Shown: positions 1 to 10,927, counted from the stretch's first letter. The stretch: 64,000 nucleotides of DNA from Zopfochytrium polystomum (GCA_025765615.1 JAIVFJ010000159.1:88642-152641), one strand, 5' to 3'. Numbers and translations: made by a program. Notes: generated from the sequence alone by a model not told the origin.

Positions 1-2963
1 GTTGCATTGGTGATGCATGTCATCTGGGAGTCCCCCTTCTGGTAGAAAAGTCCATGATCCCAGGTAGCGCGGACATATCGCAGCAATCTGTCAAGCGCAA
101 GGGAATCTGAATGGGTTGGAGCAGACTGGTATTGTGCAAGTGTATTCACAGCATATGCAATGTCAGGGCGCGTCAAGTTTGCAAGGTAAGCAAGTTGCAT
201 GAGTGTGCTTCGGAAGTATTCCGACTCTTTTTGTGGAAGTTTTCCAGAGTCCACATCGTGTATCCATGTCGTGGACATGGGAGTTGCTTTGATTTTGACA
301 GGTAAGCCTTCATCGTCACACCAGTAGTTTGCTTCCTCCAAGACATGCTGTGTGTAGTTTTTCTGTCCAATAAAGATTCCATCTTTGATTTTCTCAACTT
401 GGATGCCAACAGCAACTTTTGGGTTGAGGTCCTCGCGGATTTTGAACTTTGATTTGATCAGAGAAAGAATTTTGGCAATTTCTTCTTCAGTGTGACTGAA
501 GATGAGGATGTCATCTACGTATAGAGTGATGATGGTCTTGACCTTTCCATCAGGGTGCCTTTGCACAAAGACACAGTGGTCAGTCTTCAATTGCGTAAAT
601 CCAATTTCTACTAGGAAGTCGCGGATTGTTTTGTACCACTGTCGACCAGACTGGTGCAGTCTGTACAGACTCTTCCTGAGTAAACAGACAAGAAGTATCC
701 CGTCTGCACCACGTATCTCAAAGCCTTCTGGTTGTTCCATGAAGTTTTCAATGTCCAGTTTGGCGTTCAAGTATGCGGTTTCGACATCAAGGCCTGCAAG
801 TATGAGGTCAAACAGCAACGAGATAGCAAGGATTGCCCTTATGGAGGAGCTGCGGACGACAGGGGAGAAGGTCTCATTGTAGTCCTGACCAAAGATCTGA
901 GTGTAACCCCGGCCGACAAGGCGAGCCTTGAAGCGTTCAAGGTACCCTTCACTGTCAAACTTGTAGGCAAAAACCCATTTGGGCTTGAGTATCTTACGCC
1001 CTTTAGGTCGAGCCACTAAGTCCCAGACATGCTTTGATGTGATCGAATTGATCTCTGAGAGTTGAGCTGCCTTCCAATACTTTGCAAAAGGAGAACGCAT
1101 GGCCTCTTTATGCGAAGCAGGGAGTGGCGGTAAGTCCCGCTGGTGGATCCTTTCTGTTGGATATGCTGTGACTTCCTCCGGCTCAAGCACAGTGTACGCT
1201 TTGAGCGTTTGGTAGAGTTCACGAAATTGTCCCTGTGCTATTCGTAGTTTACGAATTCTTGCAGTTAAAGCACGGAGTGTTTTCCGACTGTAAGTGGAAG
1301 GACTTGTGGCAATTGATGGTTTTGTTCGTAGTTTACAAAGGTTTGCCTTCAATGCCAGGTAGTCGCGTAAACCTGATGGCTCTCGTGGTATGATTGGGGG
1401 ATTTGTTGCCTCCCCTGTTGACTCCGGCAAAGCTAGAATGTCAGGGGAAGTTGAGCGCTCCCTAGGAGGGATTTCCTGTTCATCAGGTATTGACTCTGGT
1501 TCAGAATCAGAAGCGTCGTATAGCATACCCGGCTGTAGATCTCCCCCCTGTGATTCTGCAGGTGGTACATCGTCTTCTTGTGAGTCAGACAGAGCGTCAG
1601 GATGTGCCACATCTGGATCAGTGGACATAGCGGGGGTATGCAACGAGGAGGAAAGATATTGGAAATCCTGAGCTGTGGGTTGGACTGGTCCCCATTCCTT
1701 CAAGCGGGAGTCATGAAGGAACTGTCTCCAGTTCCGCACAATGCCAGGAAAAACATTTTCATGAAAGGAGACATGGAAGTGTTCCGATATTCTCTGAGTT
1801 TTCAAGTCGTAGACTACTGGAAGAGTGTTTCCTTTATACCCTAAGAATATGCCTGGCGCCCCTTTGTCAGGATGTTTAAGTGTTCGCTTTTCCTTTGGGA
1901 TACGGTGGATAACCAAACAGCCAAAGGTGCGGATGTGATCAACATTTGGCTTTTCACCGTACCAAGCTTCATAAGGTGTTTTCTTAGTGTAAGAGTGGTA
2001 AACCCTGTTCTTGATGTATGCTGCGTAGCGGACTGCATACACAAAGAAAGAGTGGGGCAATCGTGACTCTAAGAGCATGCAGTGTGCCATGTCTTTGAGA
2101 GTGTTGACCTGACGTTCTACCAGCCCATTGAATTCCTTGGTGAATGCAGGACTAGGTTCTAAAACAATAGGAGGGTGCCGAGTATTGGCCCAAGTTTTGA
2201 ATTCTCCATCTTTGAAGATTTCCCCCCTGTCACAGCGCACAGATGTGATATGTTTGCCATGTTGTTGTTCAAACCTTTCGATTGTAGACCGGAATCTTGT
2301 GGGCGCGTCGGACAAAGAGTTGAGGAACTCAATGTCAAGCCAACGGGTTGACTCTTCCACAACCAGTTGCCAATGTTTTTCACCATGGTGTCCACGTGCG
2401 GGCAGTGGGACAGCATCAGTGTGTAAACGACCAAGCAGTGTGGTGTTTGGTCTGGAAGTGGAGTGGATAGGCGAAGCTTTCAATTTCCCAACATCACATG
2501 TCACGCAGGGAATGTCATGAATGAGGAAAAATGAATGACCAACTTTATTCAGATTTGACCAAGTACGCTTCAAAGAAGATAAAGACAGGTGCCCAAATTT
2601 CTTGTGAAGAGCTCGGACTGCTTCAATGTTCTGAGGGTTTGGTAAAGGGTCTGGGTCAGTTTGACTTAAAGTTGGGGTTGCAGTTTGCAAAGGAGCAGTT
2701 TGCTGTTGCGACTCACCTGGGGCGTCCCCCGAAGGAGTCGGCGCGTCCCTTCCAAGTTCTGCCCTGTCGAGACCAGTATGTCCCGTCAGAAGAGAAGGGT
2801 CCACAACATAAACATTCCCTGTGTCCCTGTGAGCAATGGTAAAGTCTGAACCATGTACCCGAGGATGCAATAGGGCTGTGTCTGCTGTGAAAGTCACGTT
2901 GTGACCTGTCTGCCGCACGATTTGCTGAACTGAGAGTAGAGTGTCCTGAGAACTCTGGCACAT
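1..2963 (-). CDS. Ty1/copia pol (integrase and reverse transcriptase), open to the window edge
   Basis: Reading the minus strand from an ATG at 2963 gives a frame with no stop that I could find down to base 1, about 987 codons, cut by the window edge. Domains in order: a GAG-pre-integrase/HHCC zinc finger (HKKF..H then CVTC, around 2600-2480); the integrase core; and a copia-type reverse transcriptase with FKARLVGRGYTQ, the ETAYLNA block near 740-770 and the catalytic YVDDILIF at about 521-498. RNase H should lie beyond the left edge. The order IN before RT is diagnostic of Ty1/copia. The conserved RT blocks look undamaged, so this element is young or recently active, although its protease lies in another frame just upstream. 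The encoded polyprotein would act in cytoplasmic virus-like particles. Start choice is arbitrary because pol is normally made as part of a Gag-Pol fusion. Confidence 0.85.
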   Translation of the reverse strand, partial: MCQSSQDTLLSVQQIVRQTGHNVTFTADTALLHPRVHGSDFTIAHRDTGNVYVVDPSLLTGHTGLDRAELGRDAPTPSGDAPGESQQQTAPLQTATPTLSQTDPDPLPNPQNIEAVRALHKKFGHLSLSSLKRTWSNLNKVGHSFFLIHDIPCVTCDVGKLKASPIHSTSRPNTTLLGRLHTDAVPLPARGHHGEKHWQLVVEESTRWLDIEFLNSLSDAPTRFRSTIERFEQQHGKHITSVRCDRGEIFKDGEFKTWANTRHPPIVLEPSPAFTKEFNGLVERQVNTLKDMAHCMLLESRLPHSFFVYAVRYAAYIKNRVYHSYTKKTPYEAWYGEKPNVDHIRTFGCLVIHRIPKEKRTLKHPDKGAPGIFLGYKGNTLPVVYDLKTQRISEHFHVSFHENVFPGIVRNWRQFLHDSRLKEWGPVQPTAQDFQYLSSSLHTPAMSTDPDVAHPDALSDSQEDDVPPAESQGGDLQPGMLYDASDSEPESIPDEQEIPPRERSTSPDILALPESTGEATNPPIIPREPSGLRDYLALKANLCKLRTKPSIATSPSTYSRKTLRALTARIRKLRIAQGQFRELYQTLKAYTVLEPEEVTAYPTERIHQRDLPPLPASHKEAMRSPFAKYWKAAQLSEINSITSKHVWDLVARPKGRKILKPKWVFAYKFDSEGYLERFKARLVGRGYTQIFGQDYNETFSPVVRSSSIRAILAISLLFDLILAGLDVETAYLNAKLDIENFMEQPEGFEIRGADGILLVCLLRKSLYRLHQSGRQWYKTIRDFLVEIGFTQLKTDHCVFVQRHPDGKVKTIITLYVDDILIFSHTEEEIAKILSLIKSKFKIREDLNPKVAVGIQVEKIKDGIFIGQKNYTQHVLEEANYWCDDEGLPVKIKATPMSTTWIHDVDSGKLPQKESEYFRSTLMQLAYLANLTRPDIAYAVNTLAQYQSAPTHSDSLALDRLLRYVRATWDHGLFYQKGDSQMTCITNA

Positions 2964-3387
2964 AGAGCGAGTTCCTCATGATGAGAGCTCTTCCGTTAAC
3001 GAACAGGGTGAAGTCGCCCACTCCAGTGGCAGTTGTAAAGCCGTCAGCTGTTTTGATCTGCTGGGAGGTGGGCCGCAAGTTTGTGAAGTGCTCTTCACAA
3101 GGCGACATTGTCCTGGAAGCCCCAGAGTCAAGGATGACCTGGTGTGGGTTGCCGCCAGCAAGTCTTGCCATCAGCGCAGTCTCATAGATGCGGCGGTAGG
3201 TGACGTTGCGGTAGAGGAAACGTCCAGATTCGTACATCACTTTGTAGCCGACGTTTGAGACAATGTTGTCAGTGATCCAGTCTGGATCCATTCTGCCGTC
3301 AAGAAGTGTAACTGTGAGTTCCACTTCAAATTCCTCCTCCACCTCAACAGGCCTGGCATGTTCCAATTTCAAACTCCCGTGCCGCAA
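2950..3387 (-). pseudogene. Copia protease segment, frame-shifted from integrase
   Basis: This minus-strand frame encodes the retroviral-type aspartic protease of the copia element. The active site is DSGASRTM, followed by a loop HFTNLRP and the strand NSLYVPEF typical of the C-terminal end of copia proteases. Similarity then continues (TLLSVQQIV) in the pol frame, so there is a one-base frame change near 2945-2950. The upstream segment includes an acidic linker that leads back to Gag. What is seen is a real frame break; whether it is a mutation, an assembly error or used translationally cannot be told from the sequence. Confidence 0.75.
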
Positions 3388-4689
3388 GTGCCCTTTCTAC
3401 TGAAAGGAAGTCGTCTAGAGCTGATGTGTCTGCAAGGCGCGCAGCACCCTCAGTACTGAACTCCAACATTTCGACGTCTTCTGCTTCAGTAGGCGGTGGT
3501 GGAGTATCCATCCTGTAGCATTTGTGGGGAGGAGAATCCTCAGAGGCTGCGCAAGAGGCTTGGTGGTGTTCTTTAGCAGCCACCTCACGTGCAATCTTGG
3601 CAGTCTCAGTAGCTTTCTTGGAATCAGCTGGCGTGGCCTTGGCTTCTTTGGCGTGTGCAGGCTGCTTGCCCTTGGCCTTCTTTGCAGGGCGAGCTGGCTC
3701 TGACTTCCCGTGAGGGAACTTGAGGCATTCCTCGCGAGAGTGTGAGACCCAGATTCCATGAAGGTCACAAGTAGGCTTGCCGTTGAGTGCCTCACCGATC
3801 TTGCGCTTCTTGGTTGCCACTGAGGTCTTTGCTGAAGCAGCTGTTTCCATCTCAGAAGTGCCATGGTGAGTAGAGTGTCTGCTGTTCTTCTCTTTGCTTT
3901 GCTGGTACAGCGTGTGGCAGTTTGTCAACTCCTTTGACGAGATCGCTGGTGTTGGCGTAGCCTGACAGCCCCTTGAGAAGATTTTGACGAACGCCAGAGA
4001 AGATTTCATGTCCAGGCAGCGTTTCCCTTGCTTTGTGGATGATGGCAGAACGCAGGATGTTTGTCACACCCCTGCAAGTGGTGGCAGTACATTTGAAATG
4101 CTTTGGCCAATCCGTGACCAGTGTGGTCAGAGTGGTGTACCACTCCTGGACTGCCGGACCAGAGTCTCTGGGTTTTGCCAAACGACTGTAAGTCGCAAGC
4201 CACTTGTCCTGCTGTGAACCAGTGTGGTCCTGCAGGGCGTACTTGTCATTGAGCCACTTGTACCGGTCAGCGCAGTTGGTGATGTTTGCCGCATTCATGG
4301 AGCGCACATCCTCAATGCGCGAGCAGGAGTCGAGGGTAGCAACCTGCCTTGTCGTGTTGGGCCTCAAGCTCCCTGTAGGTCTTGTGTTCTTGGCGTATAC
4401 CAGTGTGGTACTTGTCAAGGGCAGCGTGGTGCAGACGGTACATCTCACTGTACGCAGCCTTGGCCTCCGCTGTTGCAGAGGATTCAGGGGGAGAACCAAT
4501 ACTGGGAGGAGCAGCGCCGATGCCGACCTTGGTGCAGTGCTCGTTGAACGTACCGAAGTAATCAGGCTTGAGGAAGCTGGCAACAAGATTGTATGCCATG
4601 ACCGGCTTGATGACTTCTTCCACATGCAGTTCCCAAGCCTGGTAGCCGTAAGAAGAGAAGCGGACAGCCTTGGGGGTTGAAGAAGACAT
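3347..4689 (-). pseudogene. Copia gag with internal frame breaks
   Basis: Gag starts at the ATG at 4689 (MSSSTPKAVRFSSYGY). It is readable in three successive minus-strand frames: 4689 to about 4330, about 4330 to 3940, and about 3940 to 3347. The last part carries a modified zinc-binding stretch (CDLHGIWVSHSREECLKFP), followed by a lysine/alanine-rich tail that would bind RNA. Each junction behaves as one extra base, so no intact Gag is made from the sequence as given. Together with the protease break there are four shifts in the same direction between gag start and integrase. The order gag, PR, IN, RT matches a Ty1/copia element. Confidence 0.7.
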
Positions 4690-5261
4690 GCTAGGTAGCG
4701 GCTTGGTGGACCAGTGGACTTGTTTAGAGCGGTAGCCCTTTTCTTGTAGAGAGCCAAGAGCCCTTTGTTGCCTTAAAGTAGCTGGTGAGCCGGTGCTCAC
4801 AGACAGGTTGGTCTTGTTTAGAGTCAGAAACCCTTTTCTTGTAAGAGCAGCAGGGCCCTGTTCGAGCGTACAAGTGTGGCCGACGGCTTGTAGGTAGCTT
4901 TGTGATGAAATCCCACCCAGGACTGGAGGGACTTGGTGTGTGTGGGGATGAAGAGAGAGAGAGAGAGAGAGAGAGCAGTGATGATGGAAAAGGGAGAGGA
5001 GTGAGAGGATAGAGAGAGGAGAGAGGAGTGAGTGGGCAGAGATGGAAGAGAGAGCAAATGGAGGAAGAGAGATTGGCTTGTTTTTGCACTGGATTCTGTC
5101 AAAGCAGCAAGGAGGGGGTTGGATTCCTTTTTTTGATCTCTGTGAGAGGTTGCTGCTTTTATACTCCTGCAGGTTGGAGCCATCAGAAAACAGAGGGAGC
5201 AGTGGGCTGCACAGAGCAGGCCACAGAAATGAGATAAAACAGGCTGAGCACAAATCCCCAG

Positions 5262-5470
5262 CCTGGGCTAAGTACCCATTCAGGGCTGAGTACCACCCAG
5301 TGCTGGGCATCACTCAGGGCTGGATACCAGCCAGGGCTAAGTACCAGCCTGGGCTGAGCACCACCCAGGGCTGAGTACCAGCCTGGGCTGTGCACCACCC
5401 AGGGCTAAGTACCAGCCAGGGCTGAGTACCACCTTGGGCTGAGCACTTTGTCTGGGCTGAGTACCACCAG
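5262..5470. repeat. Minisatellite, ~20-bp unit (CAGGGCTGAGTACCA-type)
   Basis: About ten imperfect head-to-tail copies of a 20-21 bp unit of the type CAGGGCTGAGTACCACC are visible, alternating between CAGCCTGGGCT and CCCAGGGCTGA variants. It lies in the untranslated leader of the minus-strand copia element, upstream of gag. Confidence 0.9.
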
Positions 5471-5706
5471 GAACCAATTTACAGCTTGTTTGAGAAACAG
5501 TTGCTTGTAAATTGGTTTGGTTGTTTCCAAATCAGGAAGCTTGTTTGGGAAACAAGCCGCTTTTTCCTTGTTTTTAGAAATCCAATGATTGGTGCAATCT
5601 CTGGTGAGCTCAGTTTTTATCTCACTTTTAGAAATGCAGTGATTGGTGCAATCACTGATTCCTAAATGCCTGTTGCATTGCTCAGATTGCACAGCACAGC
5701 AGGAAA

Positions 5707-5843
5707 GCTGGAATTCCAGATCAGGAAGCGGAATTCCGGTGCAGAGAGAGGAATTCCAGATCAGGAAGCGGAATCCGATGCAGAGCGCGGAATTCCGATG
5801 CAAAGGGCGGAATTCCGGTGCAGAGAGCGGAATTCCGGAGCCT
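5707..5843. repeat. Minisatellite, ~20-bp unit with GGAATTCC core
   Basis: Six to seven imperfect copies of a roughly 20-bp unit, each beginning with GGAATTCC (an EcoRI site) followed by GCTCTCTGCACC-like or GCTTCCTGATCT-like spacers on the minus strand. The palindromic core recurs at near-constant spacing. It sits between the candidate LTR and gag of the copia element, separate from the minisatellite at 5262-5470. Confidence 0.9.
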
Positions 5844-5923
5844 GGGGCAGTGGTACACTGCTTCTGCATGCTTGCTGTGCTGTGTTACATGTGCAGAGTG
5901 CGTAGTTTGCGCGTTTTTGTGCA

Positions 5924-6145
5924 TGTTCTAATTGCATTGTTCCTACCGGTAGGATGAACAAAGCTAGAACAACAGCCGCCTTTGCCTATCTCTTTTTATT
6001 GAGAACAGATTAGCCCTTCCGAGCGCCCCATTCAAGTATTGAATCTACTGAGCCCTTCAAACACCCCATCCAATGTGATTGGATGGAGTTCTCAAAGGGA
6101 TCATCAGTAACGGGCGTAGTGTACCCCGTGGGTCGAATCTCAACA
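5924..6145 (-). repeat. 221-bp LTR, copy B of a tandem pair
   Basis: On the minus strand this segment begins TGTTGAGATTC and ends AATTAGAACA, giving TG..CA termini with a short inverted TGTT/AACA end. It contains TCAATAAAAAGAG, a combined TATA/polyadenylation-like stretch. A second copy lies immediately adjacent at 6146-6366 with about nine differences. Position suggests it is the 5' LTR of copia element A. Confidence 0.65.
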
Positions 6146-6366
6146 GTTCTAATTGCATTGTTCCTACCGGTAGGATGAACAAAGCTAGAGCAACAGCCGC
6201 CTTTGCCTATCTCTTTTTATTGAGAACAGATTAGCCCTTCTGAGCGCCCCATTCAAGTATTGAATCTACTGAGCCCGTCAAACACCCCATCCAATGTGAT
6301 TGGATGGAGTACTCAAAGGGACCATTAGTAATGGGCGTTGTGTACCCTGTGGGTCGAATCTCAACA
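6146..6366 (-). repeat. 221-bp LTR, copy A of a tandem pair
   Basis: This is a head-to-tail duplicate of the 5924-6145 LTR, about 96 percent identical by eye, and joined directly to it; the shared junction has lost the last A of one copy. It lies just downstream, in minus-strand sense, of the decayed copia element B and may be its 3' LTR. No target-site duplication was found around the pair. Confidence 0.65.
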
Positions 6367-6928
6367 GGCTTCCTTGAAGGAACGTGGCACTGGTGGGGTG
6401 TGAATTGGTTCTTTAGGAAGCGCTTTTGGGGAGTGTGGTTCTGGTTTGGCTGATGCAAGGTAGAGTCGCAAGAGATGGCAAGTGATTGTTCAATTTGCAA
6501 GTGGTTTGCAAAGTCCAGTTGGTGCATCTTTGATGTTGACAATGACAGATGGTGGAAGTGGGGATTCAATGACAGGTTCTGGTTCAGTGTTGATGGATGC
6601 TGCTATGCAGTCTGCCGATGGAGCTAGGGTCTCTTCAGGTTCGTCTTCATCTTCGCCTAGGACGACAGTGAATGTGTCACACGATAGTTGTCATCGTCAT
6701 TATCGTCTTCCATATCTTGGGGAAGAGTTGGAGGTTGATCTGAGGTGTTTGTTGATGATGATGGCGGCTGGCCCCCCTGGAGTCTGGTACAGTTGCTGGC
6801 GAGTATGAGAGGAGGGAGCACCATCAGGAGGAGAGTTGGATAATCGACGGTGAGAGTCAAGTGGTGGCTTGACAAAGAAGGAGAGTTGTCAGTTTCAGGA
6901 AAATCTGTAAAATCATGAGAGAGAGAAG

Positions 6929-8101
6929 TTAAGAAATCAGAATTAAGAGATTGAAGCTTAGCTTCGCTGCGGACAAGGCCAGGAAAGACATGCTCATGCA
7001 AGTTATAGTGGCATGTCCGAAGAATGGTCTGTGCAGTAAGGTTGTAGCTGAGGGCAATAGACTCGCTGTCTGTATTGAAACCCAATAAGAGTCCAAGTGA
7101 GGCCCAAAGAGAGAACTTGATCTTGTGTGAGTTTGCAGGTTCTGTGTACTCATTGTTGAGTGTGACGATGAGGCAGCCAAAAATTCCAAGGTGGCGTAGG
7201 TTGGGTTTTCAGCCTTGGTAATATTCAAATGGAATTCGACCAGTGCAAGTGTGTTGCACACAATTGCGTAGGACCAGAAGAACCGTGGAAGCTGGGCTTC
7301 AATCAGGAGACAGGAAGCAATGTGGGTGATGACCTTGATGGCACTTTCTGCAACACAATCAACCTCCTTGACATAAGGGACAGAAGGCTGGAAGACGATG
7401 GGAGGTTGGTGGTTGGTACGGTAGGCCTCAAATTGTTGAGTGTTGTCTGCCTGTACAAATAGAGTTCGACGAGTGGGGAAGAGTTGCTCTTCAAAATCAA
7501 TGCAATCAATTATCCATTGAGTGACAGTGTTGACCCAAGTATAGCCTGTGGAGTAGTCGACAATAACTTCAAAGTAGTTGGAACCATCAAGAGAACGTGT
7601 ACTGATCTTTCCAGTTTGTTTGGTACACAGCATCTGCAGCAGGGCAAAATCAAAGCAAGGTTTGGCCATGAGTTGTTGGTGGTGGAGCAGGAGCACCGTC
7701 GACATCACCAGACTTGAGAGTGTCGCGTACTTGCTCTCAGTGGATGTGGTCAAAACGTCAGTGCCATAGGTCGTGTGCAGTTGCTGGTGATGCGTAGGCA
7801 ATGGGCTCAACTGAAATTTTCCTCTTCTCAGCTGGTTGCTGGGCTGGAATGAGATAGTAAAGGCCGTCACATTGTTCACCAATCTTGACGCCGTGTTGTT
7901 ATGCAAGTGTAGCAAGATCAAGAAGAAAAACAGAATTTTGAGTGAATAGCATCTCAGCAGTTGGATCTTGGAGGACATGCGACACAGAGAGGAGCGGTTC
8001 CTTGAGTGATGGGACATGAAGCACATTGCGGAGCACCACATCAAAACCAGGAAATGTGAGAATGACAGATCCAATTCCTTCGATGCGGCATTCATGGTCA
8101 T
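6929..8101 (-). pseudogene. Copia B integrase remnant
   Basis: This minus-strand frame contains a recognisable integrase core: FEVIVDYSTGYTWVNTV (first acidic residue), LFVQADNTQQFEAY (second, with D/N context) and CVAESAIKVITHIASCLL where the third acidic residue falls. The upstream HHCC region lies in a different frame and is interrupted by stops, so this is not functional. A continuation is detectable to about 6660. Confidence 0.65.
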
Positions 8102-8967
8102 CTGCTAGGCGGGCATGGTGTTCGGTTCAATTTGTTAGTACTCAGTGAATGCTCCTGTTGTGGGATCATTGTGGGTACAGCTCCAGAATCGATCATGTAT
8201 GGAAGAGAGGCTATGCCTGTCTGTGTTGCGCTCACTGTTGCAGTGTTCACAAAGAAGTAGAAGCGAGAGGGACCGTTTATTTGAGAAGAAGAAGAAACAG
8301 AGGGCCCTCCTGTAGCAGGTTGAGGGTGAAATCCAGAGAAAGGAACAAGAGTTGCTTGCAGTACAGCCACAGTTGCTGAGGCTGAAGCATGGTTTGGTTG
8401 AGCTGGTGTGAAGTGCTGCACTTGGAGCCTGGTGGAGATGGCATCGGCTCGGCGCTTGTGCAGGCAGTGCTCAGACTTGTGCGTGTGTGTGTTGGTGGCC
8501 AAGTTTGGAATCTCCGCACAGAACTCGCACCCAGTGCCTTCAACTCTTCCAAGACGTCGATGGATTGAGGTAGGCTTTGGCCCCACCCTAAGGGTGACTC
8601 CTGGCTTGCAGCAGTCACGACAGTCCCTTTCCATGTGGTGAACGTATGCCTTGTGGTAACCACACCAGTAGCATGGTCTGTCCCCACGAGGAGGGGAGCG
8701 AGAGTGTTTTTGGTTGTTGTGGATGTTGCGACCCCTGTTGTCATTGTTCCTGTCGTTGCTTCCTCGGCGATTGTTTCGTTCTGCTCGCTCAAGGTCATTG
8801 TAACCTCCTTGGATGTGGTCACTTCCGTGGCGTCTATCTTCGCACTCGTCATGGTTGTCACAGTGGTTGTTGCCCACTTGACACCAGTTGCAGTTGTTGC
8901 AGTGGTTCCTGTGGTCTTCCTCTTCATCTGCCTCAAGGGCAGTCAAGACAGCAGTAAGCTCATCCAT
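8098..8967 (-). pseudogene. Copia B Gag C-terminus and protease
   Basis: A 289-residue open stretch. It has an N/R/D-rich, strongly charged segment, then a cysteine-histidine knuckle (CYWCGYHKAYVHHMERDC), a second CEFC motif, and at its end a protease active site (YMIDSGAVPTMI). The order Gag knuckle then protease is that of copia polyproteins. The frame stops shortly after the protease active site, and the integrase continues in another frame. Confidence 0.65.
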
Positions 8968-9840
8968 GATATTCTGTAGATCGTTGAAGTGGGTGTCATT
9001 TCATTGTTTCGAAGTGCTGCCACAAATGGTCCAAAACTACTATGAGCTGAGCTGTGTGTCAGGTCTGTGCGCAGTTTGTGCACAAACTCATCAAGTCAGT
9101 TTTGGCCATGACCTTGGATGAATAGTCACTGAAGTCGCTGAAGTCACTCAATCTCGCACACATAAGAATTCAGATCTTGGTAACGCAAGGGGCTTTGAGT
9201 GTCTGTGCGTAGCTGCAGCCCTGACCATCCGTTTTCAAAATCATCAATCGAGCTGGATGGGCAGGCATTGTTGAATGTTCGGCGAATGGCAGCCACACAG
9301 TCTCAATAGAGGTGAATGTTGCGGCAGAGTTCAAACAAGTGCGAGGTCTCTGGAAGCCTAATCATCAAATCTGACTGAGCTGTTTTGTTCTCCTTGATGA
9401 AGGTGGCATGCATCTTCAGCACAGCATTCATGAACTCTGATGAAGTCATGATGTGATGCTGAATCCGGTACTTGACAGTTGCTTCAACAGCCACAACTGG
9501 TCCAGCATTAGCTTACTCAGCGACAGTTGGTACATAGAGATAGGTTGGTGAGAGTGTTTCACCAGCCTTTGGCTCTGGTGTGCTGTGCCCACCATTTCGA
9601 CAGTGCAACCAGAAGCGCCATCCGTCCCACTGATCCTTGGGTAGGTAGGTGTGTGACGAAAGTATGGTTGGCCTCCTTGTTGCAGAAAGGTCTCTCAACA
9701 GGGAATAGGTTTGTCCCTGTTAGGTCCTGAATTCCCTTTTCACCAATAACCTTGATCTGAAGGTTGCTAATAAAGTCATTGAATTCTGTCAGCGTCTTGC
9801 CAGTGAACATGCCAACAAAACAGTTTAGGTTGGACGACAT

Positions 9841-10681
9841 TGCGTTGCGCATAGTGATGATTCTGTTGCAGGAGAAAACCAGTTGCTGGAAAAATTTGGA
9901 GGAGTTGCTCGACAGTCCGGCAGTGACAAATAGTGACTCTAGGAGTTGTTTGATGCTCTACTTGATGGAGAAATGGTCCAGAGCAGACGATGTGTGTTGC
10001 ACACAATGCTTGTTGCAAGCTGATTGATGGACCGAAAATTCTGGAATAGCAGGTTGGCACTGTTGAATAGCGACTGTGTGCCAAATTTCAGGCCGAGGAT
10101 CGACGTTTGGTGGTGTTTTCCCTTGGGGAGTGTTGGAGAACGGAATAGAGAGAACTTAGAGCAATTTGGAGCCCAGCAGGGGTGACTTGTCACACAAGAA
10201 AGGACAAAAATGGTGGTTGGAGGTGGTGGTTGTTCGACTTTTTCGACGCCCTTATCAAAATCTCTTGTAGCTCCTGCTGTGGACGTCATTGCAGGGCGCG
10301 TTAAATATCAATGGAAAGAGCAGAAGCAGGAGAATACAGGTATGCAAGGGCGTCCTCTGATCGCTTCTCTCTGTTGCGACGATGTCACTCAAAGTTGAGA
10401 AAGCGTTTTTGACTTCGGCGATCAATCGAATTCTGTAGAAACAACGTAGAGAGCTCTGTGATGGCTCGTTGGAAAGAGGAGATTCAGGGCTTTCAAATGC
10501 ACTATAGCAAGCCCGGATTGCATAACGGGGTCGGCCAGAAGAGGGCGTCGAAAATTTTGGGCCTCCCAAACGAAATGGTTTCTAAAGTTGAGCTATGCTG
10601 ATTCTGTTTGTTGGAGGTGGTAGAGAGTGTTTTTCAGAGTTAGAATCTGTGGTTGATGCAGCCAGATAGCTGGCACACTGA
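9841..10681. other. Unassigned stretch 5' of copia element B
   Basis: No convincing gene or repeat boundary was recognised. The position suggests the leader or degraded LTR of the minus-strand copia element B. Confidence 0.3.
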
Positions 10682-10927
10682 TGTGTAAACAGCCTCCTCT
10701 GAGTGAGTGAGTGGAAGGAGTGAATGAAGTGGAGATGTGTGTTTGTGGGTGGTCCTTCTCCCCAACGTGGAGAGAAAGAGAAAAAACTCTGTTATGAATT
10801 ATTGGTACATGATGATGATATACACGCTGTAATAGTTGCTAGGCAAGCGTGACTGGCACAGGGTTAAAAACCTCTCCTATATTATCTGCTTGAGCAGAGG
10901 AGGAGGAAAACTGTTGACACTGGGTTA
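10682..10927 (-). repeat. Truncated LTR, 413-bp family
   Basis: This matches, in reverse orientation, the 3' 240 bp of the solo LTR at 54298-54710, starting at its terminus (TGTAAACAG). It is truncated at 10927, where a chromovirus integrase fragment begins at once. The family also occurs near 24.5, 39.3, 52.3, 53.6 and 54.5 kb. Confidence 0.8.

Larger units (their letters stand above)
1..6145 (-). mobile_element. Ty1/copia element A (left end outside window)
   Basis: This is the overall span of the first copia element: a candidate 5' LTR at 5924-6145, a long leader containing two minisatellites (5262-5470 and 5707-5843), gag from 4689, then PR, IN and RT running to base 1. All parts are on the minus strand. 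I found no convincing primer-binding site next to the LTR, so the assignment of the 221-bp LTR to this element is inference from position only. Confidence 0.6.
6367..9840 (-). mobile_element. Decayed Ty1/copia element B
   Basis: Minus-strand remnant of a second copia element, distinct from element A. A gag start (MSSNLNCFVGMFTG) is at 9840. Gag fragments follow to about 9300, then a gag C-terminus with zinc knuckle and protease (8098-8967), then integrase (6929-8101). Several frame changes and in-frame stops occur, and no reverse transcriptase is recognisable before the tandem LTRs at 6366, so the 3' half has been lost. Confidence 0.7.

Noticed and set aside
5707..5843. Possible CRISPR-like array of GGAATTCC repeats
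   Set aside because: Units are contiguous and imperfect without unique spacers of constant length, in a eukaryotic retrotransposon leader; it is a minisatellite.
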